Source of the DNA: Loxodes magnus
Taxonomy: Eukaryota > Ciliophora > Karyorelictea > Loxodida > Loxodidae
Direction: 5' to 3'
NCBI GenBank assembly: GCA_946699065.1
Contig: CAMPDV010000916.1
Coordinates: 1-64,000 of the forward strand
DNA: 64,000 bases
Program-made: the position numbers and the translations under genes
Notes under the pieces: generated by a model
Seen by the model: only the letters and a program-made list of their open reading frames with translations
Told to the model about the DNA's origin: nothing
The model's database searches: none
Shown: in pieces, positions 1 to 14,825 of the stretch
How the letters are laid out: every line of letters starts with the position of its first letter
Position numbering within the stretch: the first letter of the stretch is position 1

Positions 1-3000
1 AGATTTTGAAATAGAATAGTTAGCTTGTATATGAAATGTAATGAGTTGCTTATTTGGATGATTTGTTGCTAAAGCGTCTAATTTGGGGCAGAAAATGGTT
101 TAATATAGCAAAAGTTGAAAAAGTGTTCATGATAAGCAGATAAAGTGATTTGCTTTTGATAGTTAAAACTTTAAGAACAATGCTGTCAAAGATCTTATCT
201 TTCGATTGATTTGACACCTTGAACTTAAATAGATCTAACAAATTATCATCTTAAAGACTAAATTTTTGCTTCCGTGCTTAAATAGTTAATTTTATTAGTA
301 GCAGTTATATCCTGCATGTTCAATCGCTTAAAAATTTATGTCTTATTTAATTCTAAGGAGAAAATCTAAAATGTGCTAGGCTAATTTAAGATTAATAGTA
401 GATAACTACGATTAGATAAAAGCAGCAATTAATAGATTCTTATTTTCCTTCTGTAATATTTTTTATTTTTTCCAATGTTAGTTCAAATTAATGATTGTGA
501 TTAGTTATTAAGCAGGTTTTATATATAAGTTAATTATCTTTAGAACATATTAATTACAATACTATTTGATGCTCTTAACAACAAGTTATAAATTTTAATT
601 TTCATTGTTTTTAGTTAATGTACAAGTTTAGTTTATTTTAACTTAACATCAAGACAGAATATAACATTATTCCTCTTATACATTGCAATTTAAACATCAC
701 TACCTATACATTACTACTTAGACTATTAGTCTCATTAAACCAATCATCACATATAGCACAAATCCTTACATTTTAAACATTTTTAATCACTAAATTAATT
801 ATAAGAAAATAAATAGCTTTAATTATATCCTTATAATATAGATAATCCATAGACAAGCAATTTATTAAGAGTTTAAATATTATTAAATAGAATGCTTAAT
901 TAAATAATATTTATGACTCTATCATAACGTATTCTATATGCTTTTTATGGATAACTTTAATCTTTTATGATAGTTTTATTAATATTCAATTAATTTAAAA
1001 TTCAATTCACAAATTACAAATTAATATCTTTACAGAGGAAAGCTACTAGCGTTATCTCTGCAAAAAGGTATTTTTTAGTTTCAGTTCTTATTTCTCATTG
1101 AACAATTTCCCTTTTAGATTTTCATGCCTTTTATCTAACTAATTTAATTTCAGAGGTTCAATATTTTACTATTTATCTACTTCTTAAATTTATCTTTATC
1201 ATTCAAATACTCTTTTCTTTTACTCACCCAGCCTTTTTTCTTATTTTGTTATTAAAAATTAGCTTACTGAAATGAGATTTTAACACCCTAGATAGCCTTG
1301 TTAAACTTAAGTAACTTTTAATGTAGTAATTAACTAACCAAGATCGCATAGTTAGAAGATCCTTCAGTTTGCATATTTTCTATCTTTTATTCCATTTCTG
1401 AAAGTAATTTTCTATTTTCATTGATATAATTAGCATTCTTATTACACCTTCTAATTACTAGATATCCAGCAAAAAAATTCTTAGAATAAAATCTATTTAA
1501 TAAATACTATAAAAGGCCTATTTTAGCTTTCTTTAGTATTTGATTTTTAATTAAATTTTAGGAATTTATTCAATAATTGAACGTAAAAGTTTAAAAAATA
1601 AAACAGTATTTTATAATATATAAATACCGCCCAAATTTGTTTGGCTCTATTTAAAAGTTAAATTCTTTATTTATCCGCCTTTTTCTTTATTTCTCAAGTT
1701 TGTTTTGCCTTCATAGGTTATAATTCTTTAAAGTACATCAAGATCTTTCTACTATCTAATCTAATCGACATTATTTAAAACTTTGATCTATTAGCTCTAA
1801 AATATTCTTACAGCCCCAGTTTTGAGTTTATCATGAGAATTTTATCTAAATTCAGCTTTATTTTTTTAATTATCTCCCTTCTAAATATAGATCTGTAAAT
1901 TTTTCATTAGCATTTAAGATCCCTCCCATGTCTTATATGTTGATTGAAGCAAGCAGCTTAAATTTATCTTCCTGCATTAAATTTTGAAAGCAGTATTATA
2001 ATTCTCGATGTTTTTCTTAATATTAATAATAGAATCATTTTTCTACTGAGAAATTGCTTACACCACCAAATTTACTATTTCTTCAATTACTCATTTAACA
2101 GCCTCAAAAAGAGCAATTTTAAGCTAAAAGTATCATTGATACTTAATGCTTTTTTAATTCATTAATATATATAAAAAATGAACTGTAACCTAATTAAGTT
2201 AAGGAATGTTTTCCTTTGAATAGTGCTTCTCTAAATATCTTTTTTAGTTATTCACATGTTTTATTTATCAGCTTTTAACTTTAGTCTTCAGGTTGATTTC
2301 TTAATTATAAATTTACATCCAATAAGTTCAAGATCTCGTAAATTTCTCATCATTCCATTTTTACTTCGCTTTTTAAGATTTATCTTATATTTCCCTTAAA
2401 ACTTAATCTCGTTATGAATCTTGACTCTCATCTTGATATTCTTTGCTTTTCTTAATCTAGATTCTGGTTATACTTATTAGGCCTCTTTATATACTTCTTC
2501 TTTAAGAAACATAGCAGATTCTAGTATTATATATGGCTTAATGTTAAACCTTGTTACAAAACTACTTAGACTCTTAGATATCACCAGCTTAAATTACGTT
2601 CTTATATTATACCTTTCCTATTTAAATTACCAAATATTGTAAGAAGTATTTTAAGAATCCAATAGTAACTTTTGGTGCTAAATATCCTGAGGAATAGTTT
2701 TTCTAAAGTAGGAAGAACTGGTTAATTCTAACCTTTTCTAATTTGACTACATATTCTACTTTCAATAGTTGATGTATCGCTTGCAATTTAGCTAGCAAAT
2801 CTGAGACAAAAGTAGTCAAACGTCTTTAAATGTTGGTTCTGTTAATATTTTCTATATACTGAAACAGTTCTTTAAATAAGCACATTTATTAAATTACCTA
2901 GACTAAATCTTATTAGAACCTCTTAAATAATCTGTCATAATAACTAGTTAGAGATATCTTAGATATTAAAGTATTTCTAAAATAAATAATATCTCTTATG

Positions 3001-6000
3001 AATAATTAAACTTATAATGTATTTTGCTACTTCTCTTTTATTAGATTTAGATTTACTATTACTTAGCTTTCTTCTTTATTGGATCTATATTTTATTTTAC
3101 CCTCCAAATATTTTTTGTTCTAATACTTGAATTGCTTATAATTATCTACCTTATGTATGTTAAATTTCTATATTTAAGGATAATTAAAGTATTTTCTACT
3201 TATTGGATATTAACAGTCTAATCCTCATTATTTATTTTCCTTTTCATTTAATCCTTTTTTAATTTCTTTCATTTAAAAACAATATAATTAATTTATAGTT
3301 TTAGCTTAATTAAGAAGACAAATCTAAGTATCTAGTTTAGTAAGATAGTTAGATATAAAAGGGTAACCATAAGTATAATAAAGAAAAGTGATTTAATAAA
3401 ATATACTATCAATGATAACTTTACTGTAGCATATCAAATGCTAAGCAGTTTAGATCTTTAGTTTATATTTGATAGAAATGAAGCTACCCAATATTTAAAT
3501 ATCAAAATATAATTAAAAATAATAACAAAAAGAGATATAGGAGCATGCATTAGACTATAGAGTCTAACTACAAATCATCCACTCATTAATTAAAACTAAG
3601 AAAAGATCAAGTAGAAAAATTAGATTTAAATACAGAAACTTATTCTTATGGAAGCCTTAAGAATAGAAGGTCTGTTAAGCTAAACAGCACTATAGAAGAA
3701 GTTTCTAAACATATTTCCTAAGCAATTTTCATTCTAATATTCGAAATATAAAGCGGCATTAACTTTATTTCTCTGTAGCTAGCTAGTTAGGAAGTAGAAA
3801 GATTATCTTAATTAGTTACTTATTTTAGTTACTGAACTATCAGTTAGCATATACGTTAGCAGTAATTTAAATTTGCACAAGGATACATAATTAGTCCAGC
3901 ATCTTCTCATAAGCTTTACTTTGAGTCTTTAAGGTTAGTTTTAGTTAGTTACATTTAATATCTGGAAAATGCTTTGGTAATAAAGCAGTTATTATTATAA
4001 TTAAGATAAACTTTACTTTATTCAGCATTAAAGCTGCTTAGTCTAGTCCCTGGTTCCTTAATTTTCTTTTAATATCCCAATCATTTTATCATATTGTTAA
4101 GTTAGATCTTTTCATTAGTAAGTAAACTGGCAGATTTTTTATTAGCAAAAGTCTTAAGATATTAAAGATACCAGAGAATAAATTAGTAATAAGATCAAGC
4201 AGCCTCATAGTCTGTTATAGCTTAAGGCCAAGGATCTTATTAATAGATATAAAGCAGATAGCTCAGAAGGAAGATTTATAAAAGGACTAAAGAGAATAAT
4301 GAAATTATATATTAAAGAAGCATTATTAAATCCATATTCAGCTAAGAATTTATATTAAACATAATAAGAGAGAAAGGCAGATTCATCCTAACATTACAAA
4401 ACTGGACGCTCATTAGAGAAAAATTAACGTTTATATTATTTAAGTTCAGCTACTAAGAGAAAGAATATAGATCAAAATAGTAAATTATAAAGAAGAAAAT
4501 TAGATATTAAAAAGGGGATAGATTTGCGTTAATAACTAAGTATTAGTTTTAGTATTATAATATTGTAAAATTAATACTCTTATAAAAATAGATTTAAGCA
4601 AAGAATGATTTAAAGATATCAATTTAATTTAATGTTTATAAAGTTATTAAATTACTGTTTTGCTAAAAATAATTATTAACATCTAAGAGATTACATTAAG
4701 TCTTAGCTTTAAAATTAATTATGAGTTATAGCAAAAACCTTTTTCAAAACTGTTTATTTTACCAGCTTTCTTATTTCTACTTTTAATTACCATATAATAG
4801 TAGGATCCATGAATAATAGATACCCATTCTCTTCTTTTTTACTTCAAATGATGCTTCATGAATAAATTTTGGTCACTATCTAATTACCAACTGAGTAGGT
4901 TGTTTTTATTGCTACTTCATTTGAATGTATTAGAATTAACTTTCTTCTATAATTATAAATAACCCTATCTTCAATTCTTCATAGTTTAATCTTACTATCT
5001 TATTTAGATTCTTTAGCTAGACAACTTTCAATAGCATTCATTTATTCTTTTATTTCCTTTATAGCGAAGTTATTATATGCAACAATTAGCTTAACCTAAA
5101 TAGGATTTAGAAATATATTCTAATAGTTTTAGCAATTTAATATTGCATCTCTTAAACTTACTCTAAACTGCTGAGATTGTACAATATTAACCTTTGTTCT
5201 TTAAATTTTTTTTCCCCTAATTCTGCTTAATTTAGTTTCTATCAGATTAACTTTTTGGTGCTCATCTTGTTACTTACAACTCCTAGTCTAGATATCTCTT
5301 ATCATGATTGTATCTTTGTCCTATATAATATCTGGAACAGCACTGGAAGTTATTTACCACACTTAATTAACCTAAAGCAATTTTTAAAACTTATTTACGC
5401 ATATCCTATTTCTCCTTTCCTAAAATCTCAATTATAATTTCGAGCCAGAATATACCGCCTGAAGCTTAAATCTAACAGCAACTCAAAAAATGTAATGAAA
5501 GCTAAGGTAAAAATGAAATAATAAGTTTTATTACTTTAAATTTAAGATTGAGATTAGAAGGTAAGTAAAATAGCCATTAATAGTAGATAGGATAAACATA
5601 TGAGTGACTGCTAAGAGAAGATATATATGATTTAGCTTCTTAAATATCTTTATAATATCAACTTTAAATTAAAAATCAAGAGCAACACTATAGAAGAAAA
5701 AGTAGAATCAATAACAGGCTTTTCTTATTATAAGCCTTATAAAGTGTCAAGCAAATATTTTATAATTAAATATAGTTAAATTAAATAGACTTAAACAAGG
5801 CTAAAATAGGAATTATTTTTAATATCATAGCAGATATTAAAAGAAGAGTGCTGATCTAATAAAGGTGATAAGTAAGTTTGAAGCTACTCTGTTTCGATTT
5901 TACTTGAAAGAGAAAAAGAAATTATCTTAACCTAATATAAACTGCATGAAAAGAGAAAGGGTAAGCAAATTGAAGGAAGATTAATGGATAAGCCTTAATC

Positions 6001-9000
6001 CATAGACAAATAAATTAGCAGCTTAAGATTAAAATTAAATTCAAAGAATTTAAGAAAAACTAACAGACCTAAGAGGGTAAGTTTTCTTATTTAGGATTAT
6101 TTTTTAAACCAAACATCTAGAATTATCTTCTGTCTAGATTAGGACTAAGATCAGCTTGTTCAAATTAATAAAATAAAATCATAGAAAATAAATAAGTTCG
6201 CTAGGTGAACACTGAATCAGCTTTGAAAATGTTTTACTATAGAAGTGAAATGAAGAATAAATAATAAATAAATATAATATCTTATATTAGTTAGACTTTA
6301 CTCTATTATTACATAGATACCTAATATTTGTTTTTTGCTAAATATGCTTTTAATATAAAAGCTTTTTGAAAACTTCTATGAATCATTATTAATGTTTTTT
6401 ATACCAACATCATAAATTATATGCTACTTACTTATTCTTCTACTAAAGAATTTGGAGAAAGGATTATTTGCTTGCTATCATGATTATTAAAAAAGCATAC
6501 TTTTATAAATAAAGAAGTTTAAGATTATATGTTACCAATCTAAATAGCCAAGATTTTATGCCTTATTAGTTTTTTCTTTTTAGATATATTAACTTCTTAG
6601 AAAAGGCTTCATATCTCTGGCTTCTGTCTTTTTTATTTGCATTTTTAAAGTTTTAAAGGCAATTTCCTTTTATTTTAGAATTAAAGCTCTCCTTTATAAA
6701 AATCTTGGTTGAATTAAGCAGTATTATTAATTAAGGAAAGGGAATGATGATTAGGTATTAATGAATATAATAATAGGAATATGACTTACTAGAATCTAAA
6801 TAATAATAAGAATATTTATTTAAAATGCTAGTTAAAGATAACTAGATTAATTAAGATTATTAAAGCTTCTAAATAAAATAGTAGAAATATTAATGAGATT
6901 AACTAAAATCATATTCTAATTGTATCATCTTTCTTTAACTTTATTTTAAATCTCTAGTTTTAACTTTTCATTACTAAATAAAACAGGCTGCTTTTTATAT
7001 TTCTGAACCATCTATTTACATTTTATTTACTTTAATATTGTAAATTTACCCACTACTATCCTTTTCATTATGCCTTTTAATTATATTGGTAAATATTATT
7101 AAAGACTTTCACACTAAAACCAGTATCTTTAAGATCTTCTTTTTTGCAAGGATAAAATTTAATTTTTGGCGCTATCTTAGATTTATTTAAAATCTACTTG
7201 GATTTTTTAATGCTTTGGTTTATAAGTTTTACATTTTTCCCCTATAAATGTAAAATACAAAATTTCTTTAGATAGCATTAGATTAATTATCTCATTTTAC
7301 TTTATTTATATCTGCGCTTTTTTTATAATTTTTGCCTTTACTTTCCTGGTTCTTTCAAAAATAACTTTTTCTATATTTTTCCAGTTATAGGAAAGCCTAC
7401 TTTAAGGTTTTGCAATTGAAATTTTGTTTTTCTTTATTTGCTTATAGCATCTTAAAATTTTATTGAACAAATCCAAAAGAATTTTCTTAAGTTTTTTGCT
7501 TTCCTCTAATAAAAATACAAAATGATATAAGAACTATCTTTAACTTATCCCTAATTGCTTAGTCTGGCTTGTTTCTGAATATTGTATGTCTAATATATCT
7601 ATGAAAGTTGATATGGTTTAGACTAAATTGATTTGATTAGTGTTGTGTAAGTTTTGTATTTGTAAATAGTATTTTTGATTAGTGAATTTAAAGTGAAATA
7701 AGTAAGTTTGACTAATGATAATGAATATATTGAATTAGTAGTTACTATAGCATTATTAAGGATTACTAAAGAATTAAAGCTTTTTTAATTAAATAGCCTT
7801 CTACTATTGATTATTATGCTTTAGTTCTAATTTTTTAATAGATCTCTTTAATTAAAGGTTAGCCTCATTATTTATGTTTCTTAATTACATTTAACTATTA
7901 CATTATTAAAGAAACTAACTTTTGCTTCTTAATTTTAATATTATACTGTTGTTAGTTACTAAAAGAGAGATATAGAAACATATGATAATCTTCTGAGTTA
8001 ATTAAAATATTATAAAATAGAGCTTCCTATAAGAGTTTAAAGGAATAGATTTACTAATTTAACTAAATAGATAGCCAACATTGTTTCTTCTTTTATATCT
8101 TTCCAACCTTTTTATTTTACTACCTCTATTCATTATTTCAAGCTTGATAGATCTGAAGTTTTACTTATGAAAGTTTCTGGAATTTAAATTTAAATTTCCA
8201 GTTACTGCCACAAAGAATTTGAATGGTTTGAGATGTTTTGTATGAATCTAAGTTGTAACTTGATTATATTTTGCTCTAATTAATTAGTGGATGCTAAACA
8301 ATATAAATATAAAAGGAGTTAACTTGAGGCTTGCTATTAATAAACTCCTGTTTCTTATAAGTGCAAAGGTTAAAGATTTGAAGTTACTAAGGTTTTACTC
8401 ATTCTTAATTTTGTTCTTTATAAATAAAAATCTAAAAATTTGATATCTTAATCTTTAGCTTCAAGCAATATTTAAAATTCTGTTAATTTTTCTTTTAGAT
8501 TCTTTTCCTCTTAGTGTCTAAAGAGAGCAGGCTAATTAAGCTATTTTCTATTTTCCATATTCTATACATTTTGAAAGCTATAATAAAAATATCAAAACTA
8601 GCTCTAATTGTTTCTATTTGTTCATAAGGGTTCTCTCTATTTAAATATCTTTTATTCCTTTAAATCTGTTTTTTTCTAAATGGCTTTTAACTTATTAATT
8701 GACCTCTCATTATTAAAATAACTTATGAAGTCTTCTGTTATAAGTTACTTCTTCATCATTTTACATATTTCCTTTCTTAATCTTAAGTAAAATCCTTTCT
8801 ATCTTACTAATGCCTTTTATTCTTTAAGATTATTAAGTTTAACAATAAACCTTATTTTTCTACTGAGTCTTTTATATTCTAAGCTATTTTCTCTAAAATG
8901 CTACTAGCAACTCTAATAATATTTCCTTTCTTATTTCTCTAGATTTACTTATTTGTCACCCTGATTTAATAAGCTCTGTCTACTAATAAATGCTTTCTAT

Positions 9001-12000
9001 TATTTATTTTTTGTTAATTTTAGCTTTAAAATTAAGATTAAGCTTCAAGAAATGCCTAAAATATATATAAAACTAAATGAACTAGCCCTCTGATTCAATT
9101 AATTACTTAGCAAAACTAACTTAGCACTCAAATTAAGAACTCAACTAGCGTCTCTCATAAGCCATGCTCTACTATTACCTCAGTACCCTGCATTCCATAT
9201 TATATAGCATTATCTTTAATCATTTTACTTTACTACCATACTTCAAAGGCTGCATTTTAGCAAAGCAGGTTTATTCTGCATTTAGTAAGTAAAAGACATT
9301 TGACATCACTTAGACTGCTTTCTTATAAGGGTTAGTTCCTTTTTTAAAAAGCTTATTATAGCCTAAAAGACAAAAATGATGCTGAATTCTTATATTCGTC
9401 TAAGAAGAAACAGCTTAGACAATATAGCATAAACATAAGTCTTAATAGACAGAAATTTGAAAGGTTAAGCAAGCTTATTTATTAATGGTTAGATTAATAT
9501 ATAGGTAAAAGCATTTAAAAAGAGACTAGTAACAGCATTATATAACGCTTTCATCAATATAAATAAGCATTAAGGTTGCGTACACTATTCAGATTGCTTG
9601 AGCAATTAAAGCTAGATTAAGTAAATTGAAGGGTCAGCTTAAGCTATTATATTAGAAACAAAGCAGCTGATAATTAAGCAAATCTTTAATAATTAGCTTA
9701 AATAATTTTAGCATAGTAATTAAATGCAAAACTAGAGGGAGGGATACAAGCTAGAGTAGCAAGCAGATTAAGAAAAAAACATCTTATATGTAAAGAAGAT
9801 AATTTGAAAGATTGTAGGAGAAAAGGAATAAATAAATAAGAATTTTAATTTTAGCATTCAATAGAAGTTTAGCTAAATAGTACCAAGAACACAAACAAGT
9901 ACTTGATTTTTATATTTAGTTTGAGTAAAAAGATACAGAATTAAATTATAAAATGAAGATATCCTTTTATAAGTTGCTAAATTCAAAAATATCTTTAAAT
10001 GATACATAAATAGTTTTAAGAATGTTGATTCATGATAAAACTTATTTATCTTTTCTTACCTTATCAAATCAACTTAATACAAAAACTTCATTCTTTTGAG
10101 ACTCCCTTTAATACATTTTAACATTTCTGTTTCTAATTTTGTATACAGTTTCCTTTTTCTAAATAGCTTCTCTTTCATCTGCTTTATAAGTAATAGTATA
10201 TTAAATAGCCTCAAATATGCCATAATTCCGTTTGGAAGCTCCTCTTTTATATATTTTTCTTGGAGGGTTTATTACCCAACAATATTTAAAGATATTAATT
10301 AACTTAATATCAAAAAACCAGTTTAGTTTATCTGTTATAACCTTAGCATTAAAAATTTTATTTCATTTCTTAGATACAAATTAGAAAATCAATTTTTTGC
10401 TCTTAGGTAGTAATTTATAGCTTATTTAGCAAAGAATCCTAAAGACTCTTTGTATTTAATTTATTTATTATAGCCAAGCATTAACGACTCTTAATTAAAC
10501 TCTATTGATATATGCCTAATTTTAGAAGTTAAGCTAATTAAACTATTATTTCAGCCATTCTATTTAACTTTTAAAATTAAACTTGTTTATTTTAAACACT
10601 AAGGATAGTAAGCTTTATCTAGTAGCTTTTTCTAATTTTAATTCCCTGCTACTTGATTTAGGATTGATAATAATTCTGCTTATTGTTTTAGAGATTTAAT
10701 AATCTTTAGTTTAATATCTTTAGTAAATTATCTCTTAAGATCTTTCAGGCCAGATTAGATATTTCTTAGTTTATGATTTTGCTTATATGTTATGTTTATT
10801 TAGTTTAAGAGATACCAATCTTAGAGAGTTCTAACTTAGTTCAGGAATAGTATTTAAATCTTTTATTTCTGCATTTTATATTTTCTACACGAGGTATAAT
10901 CTCCAGCTATTGCACAGAAACACAAAGTATTCTGAGATTGCTTGTATTATTGCTAAGTTTAGCTTAGTATAATTTTGTCTTTGTTATTATATAGCTAATT
11001 ATTATTTTTGCTTATAACTTCATGCTATTCAATGTATTAAATGTATTCACTTAGAATTAAGAAAGCTTTTCTTAGTTATAAGCCTCACGTTCTTATTAAT
11101 TTCTAATATTCTCTAATAGCTTTACTAGAGTAAATATTTACTCTTGAGTATTTAGTTGCAAGTCTAAGATAATAGCTGTATTGATTAGCTTAGACTTGTA
11201 GTTTGGCTATTTTAGTAGATGTTGATGATAATCTTATTTAAAACTTGATTACAAGACTCTATTGGCTCTCTTTCTTATTCATATATTGCAGAAGTTTGTT
11301 GCTAGAATAAGCCTTGTTAGTAATGAACTAAAGCTGTATTGTAGCAATAATACCCCTTATGAATTAAGAGTATATTTGAATTATAAGGTAAAGTAGGATA
11401 AGAGTGATTAGATTAATAAGAGTATTTCTAGTAGACTGTTATTTAAACTAGGCTATTATAGTTATTTATCATTTAAATATCTATATCTATTATTCTTCTC
11501 TTTATCTTCTATCTTTAATATTCTCTATCTATAACTATCTATACTCTACTAAACTGTCACTGTTATTAAAAAGCTAAGCTTCTATATATAATTCTATAGT
11601 CTATTGCTGTCTATTAAATATAGCTAGTAAAAAGACCTGTATGTACTAAATAGTAGCTTTCAATTCTAAAAACTAATATAAAAGTATACTTTATTTATAC
11701 CAACAGATCATAAATACAATTAGCCGCTTCTTTTAAAATCCATACCTTAGACTTAAGCTTAGTTTCCTACAAAATACCAATCAACCAAATTTTAAGTTAA
11801 GATATTAATAAAGATTAAAAAAATGACTGTGCTAAGTAATGCTAATCACTAAAATAAACCTAATTGACTTTAATAAAACATAATCATAAGGAGCTAGTAA
11901 CTAAGCAAGAAGAAAATAAGTATTAGTTAATTAAAATCTAAATTATTAGAATGCTCTTATCTAAGGGTTACTAATAATACTATACCATATAATAGCTACT

Positions 12001-12500
12001 TAAGAGTTTATGCTTCATACTTATAGATAGTAGTATAGATCTTAAGAATAAGATTAAGTCATAAGTAATAAGAGTCAGTTTAATAATACAATCAGTAGTT
12101 AATAATCATCATATACAAATTATTATTATTATAATCTAGTATACCTAAATACTTCTATCAATGTAGCTAATAATAAGATATAATCTTAATCATAAGTAAT
12201 CTTACCAACAGAATTAACAGTAATCAACAATACAAATTACTCAAATCATACCAAATTTAATAATACAACATCAAACACTTAATACTACTATTATTATTCC
12301 AACTAACTACTTCTATATTATTTATATTCACTAACTATAATCCATTCTGTCCATCAAAAACTTTATCACTTTTAACCAACTTATGGAATACATCAAACAA
12401 AAACCAAAGTAAATAGAGATAAAGACTAGAAAATCCAGAAAATATCCAAAATACATGTTGTAATAACAAATAATTACTAGAGAAAGAAATAAAGAAATAT
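1..12500. other. Left arm of distinct composition, no gene recognised
   Basis: This stretch differs from the rest of the window: it has fewer long A or T runs, visibly more G and C, and frequent TTAAG, CTTAA, TAG and AGC words. Purine-rich and pyrimidine-rich blocks of several hundred bases alternate (purine-rich near 3,300-4,000, 4,150-4,500 and 5,460-6,250; pyrimidine-rich near 4,720-5,430 and 6,900-7,600). With all three stops read as sense, every frame is open, so openness says nothing. I tried one plus frame in phase with 3,545 and a minus frame from about 3,272 to 1,002. Both give plausible peptides, but hand counts of G at codon positions 1, 2 and 3 were nearly equal, whereas the retrotransposon frame shows a strong excess at position 1. 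It could be coding with unusual codon use, an old repeat, or decayed sequence. I leave it unassigned. Confidence 0.4.
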
Positions 12501-12518
12501 CAATTTAAAATAAATTTA

Positions 12519-12966
12519 ATCTCCGAGACTAACTCAGTGTCACTTTTTCTTGTCACTATCTCACGCAGTCATGATTGAGTAATTTTTACGCCTGCTGTCT
12601 TCTTTAGATGTGGTTATCGTCTTTCAAGCTTCTTCTCCGAATTGAACCCTAATTCTCCGTTACTCGTTACTGCTCTGATAATCTAATATTTTACCATTGA
12701 AATTTGATAGTGTAGAAACTTAATGATCTGTCATACTTCTTAGCATAGTCCTTGTGTATTATAATTCCATTTTTAAGATATCTAATAAACATCTTTTAGT
12801 TATTTGTTCGTTCTAGGGTTACTATAATTACGTATCTAACATACCATCAAATAAACTATCACTGGTTAATGATCTATTCGCAGTTCCACAATTCAATACT
12901 AGCATTTATACAGAATGGCTTAGACTAAGAGATAAGAATCCATCTACATGTAGGATCAACCAGATT
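12519..12966 (-). pseudogene. Decayed 5' fragment of a small-subunit (18S) rRNA gene
   Basis: Read on the minus strand, the fragment starts with the near-universal 18S 5' end (AATCTGGTTGATCCT) and then follows the order of the 18S 5' domain: AAGCCAT, GGAACTGCGAAT, AGTTTATTTGATGGTA, TTTATTAGAT, AAGTTTCT, TCAATGGTA, GAGTAACGGAGAATTAGG, GGTTCAATTC, CCACATCTAA, ACAGCAGGCG and AGTGACAAGAAA. It stops after roughly the first 450 bases. I see no 530-loop (CAGCCGCGG) or later rRNA downstream. Compared with canonical 18S as remembered, most differences turn G or C into A or T, and at least one conserved base is missing (ATTCGGAG for ATTCCGGAG). Truncation, indel and drift to A/T indicate a pseudogene rather than working rDNA. 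It sits at the border between the distinct left arm and the AT-rich right part. Confidence 0.85.
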
Positions 12967-12968
12967 TA

Positions 12969-12992
12969 TTTCCTTCTTTCCTTCTTTCCTTT
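12969..12992. repeat. TTCCTTC-type simple repeat
   Basis: About three imperfect units of a TTCCTTC-like pyrimidine motif lie directly beyond the 5' end of the SSU rRNA fragment. It is a simple repeat with no other visible role. Confidence 0.6.
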
Positions 12993-14825
12993 TGATCTTA
13001 TTTTTCTTTATACTTTTTTCCACTTTTTTATTATAAGTATTTTGACAATCTATTCTCTTTTCTAGCCTTTGACCTCAATGAATTTTAAAGATGATATAAA
13101 AGTTTGATAGACAAAAGCAAGGTAAATGATTTAGAGGTAAAAAATGAAAGTGTTATTAAATAATCTAAGCAATTAAGATCTATTTTATTATTCTTCTTAA
13201 ATAATTAAATTAAATACTTTCATTTTTACAGAATTGCTCAAAACTAAAGACTGTTGACTTAAAATCTTTTAATTTATAGTAAATATTAGATAGAAGTAGA
13301 AAGATAAATATTATAACTTAGTCTCTTATAAAGGCAATAAAGTCCATTAAATATCATTAAGCTTAAAGTTAAAAGGTAATTCTTATTAAAGTTCACAGTA
13401 GAATATTTTATGCTTTTAATTACTATACGATGTATCCCATTAAATAACTTAGTAGAAGAGGTTTTGCTAATAACCACGTACCCTATAAACTTTTAATATA
13501 GCTTGGTTTTATAATTAAAACTAATCAAAGTAACTAAATCTAAACTAATATTTAAGTGCTAAGTAAACTTAGAATTTAATGAAATGCTTTAATTTTTAAC
13601 AATCTTATTATTTTTACTCTTTTTTGGATTAATTTAAAATCTAATTATTTGGATTAAAAAATGTGCATCATTTATATTAATATTGAATATCCAAAAAATC
13701 CATTATTTAGAAACTTTTTTTTAATTAATAAATTTCTTCGATAAGTAATTTAATGGCTTGCTTTATAATAATAAGATTAATATATCAAGTTAGATAACGC
13801 TTTCTTTGAACTATTTTATAAAAGTTTGATTAGCATAATTTAATTGAATAATAGTAAATATAATATGTATTAATATAAATTTCTTATAATCAATATTTAT
13901 AATTTTAAGTTTTTGCTTACTGACTTTTAAACCATTTCTATATATGAAAGGTTTGGTATGATAGTTAATAAAACTTCAAATAAAATTATATTTTAAACTA
14001 GTAGTTGAAATCTATAAAGTGCTGATCTGGTTTTTTTTCACTGTAGTTTCAACTTAAAAATATTAAATAATTTAAAGATTTTATGATTGATACTTATTAA
14101 ATGCTTTAAGGAATTTCTTCAAATAAATTCATATATCTGCCTGTTAAAAATATATTTATTATATATATTAAAAGTATAATAAAAAGAGAGAAATTTGCTA
14201 TTTTAATACGATTTCAAGTTAAAATTGGTTAAATTTGAATTTGGTATAATAAAAAATAGAATAGTTAAGGTTATAAAAAGAGATAGCTTTAAAGTTATTA
14301 TAATTTTAGCAGAATAATTAATTCATTTCAAGGCCTATGCAAGAGAAATAAGACTTAACTGCTTTTGAAACTTCCATAAGATTAAGCAAATTAAATTAAA
14401 ACTCATTCGCGAATGTATAGGAACCGAAATAGCATTAATATTAAAGATTATGAAACAGAACTACTAAAGCAACTCAGAATCGAAAGTGTAATATTCTTTT
14501 ATATAGAATAAAAAGCTACAATAAATATTAAGCATGTGAGAAAACAATATCTTATTACTAATATCAACATTTTTATATAGAGAATAATCAATTTAACCAT
14601 GAAACAATAATAAAAAATTATATTAAAATTTAATGTAAAAATAAAAATTTTCTGACTTTATGACTTTTTTATATAGTTAGCTTGACTATAATAATTTAAA
14701 TAACTTATAATGATTATTTAGATCATATAAAGAATTAAAATTAACTTTAAAAATGCATATAAATTATTTTATAAATTTAATTAGTAATATATTTAATTTA
14801 TATAATAATAATAATAAATAAATTA
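12993..14825. other. AT-rich spacer
   Basis: Long A and T runs and very low GC. I see no RNA gene, no motif of the retrotransposon families, and no repeat shared with other parts of the window. Confidence 0.5.

Noticed and set aside
1002-3272. A 756-codon minus-strand gene
   Set aside because: It has an ATG and a plausible final TGA, but an alternative frame looks just as good, codon-position bias is weak and no motif is recognisable.
3545-12100. One giant membrane protein in a single plus frame
   Set aside because: With no stop codons every frame stays open. The hydrophobic and hydrophilic alternation follows the base composition, other frames and the minus strand look equally protein-like, and G is not enriched at first codon positions. 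No family motif was found.
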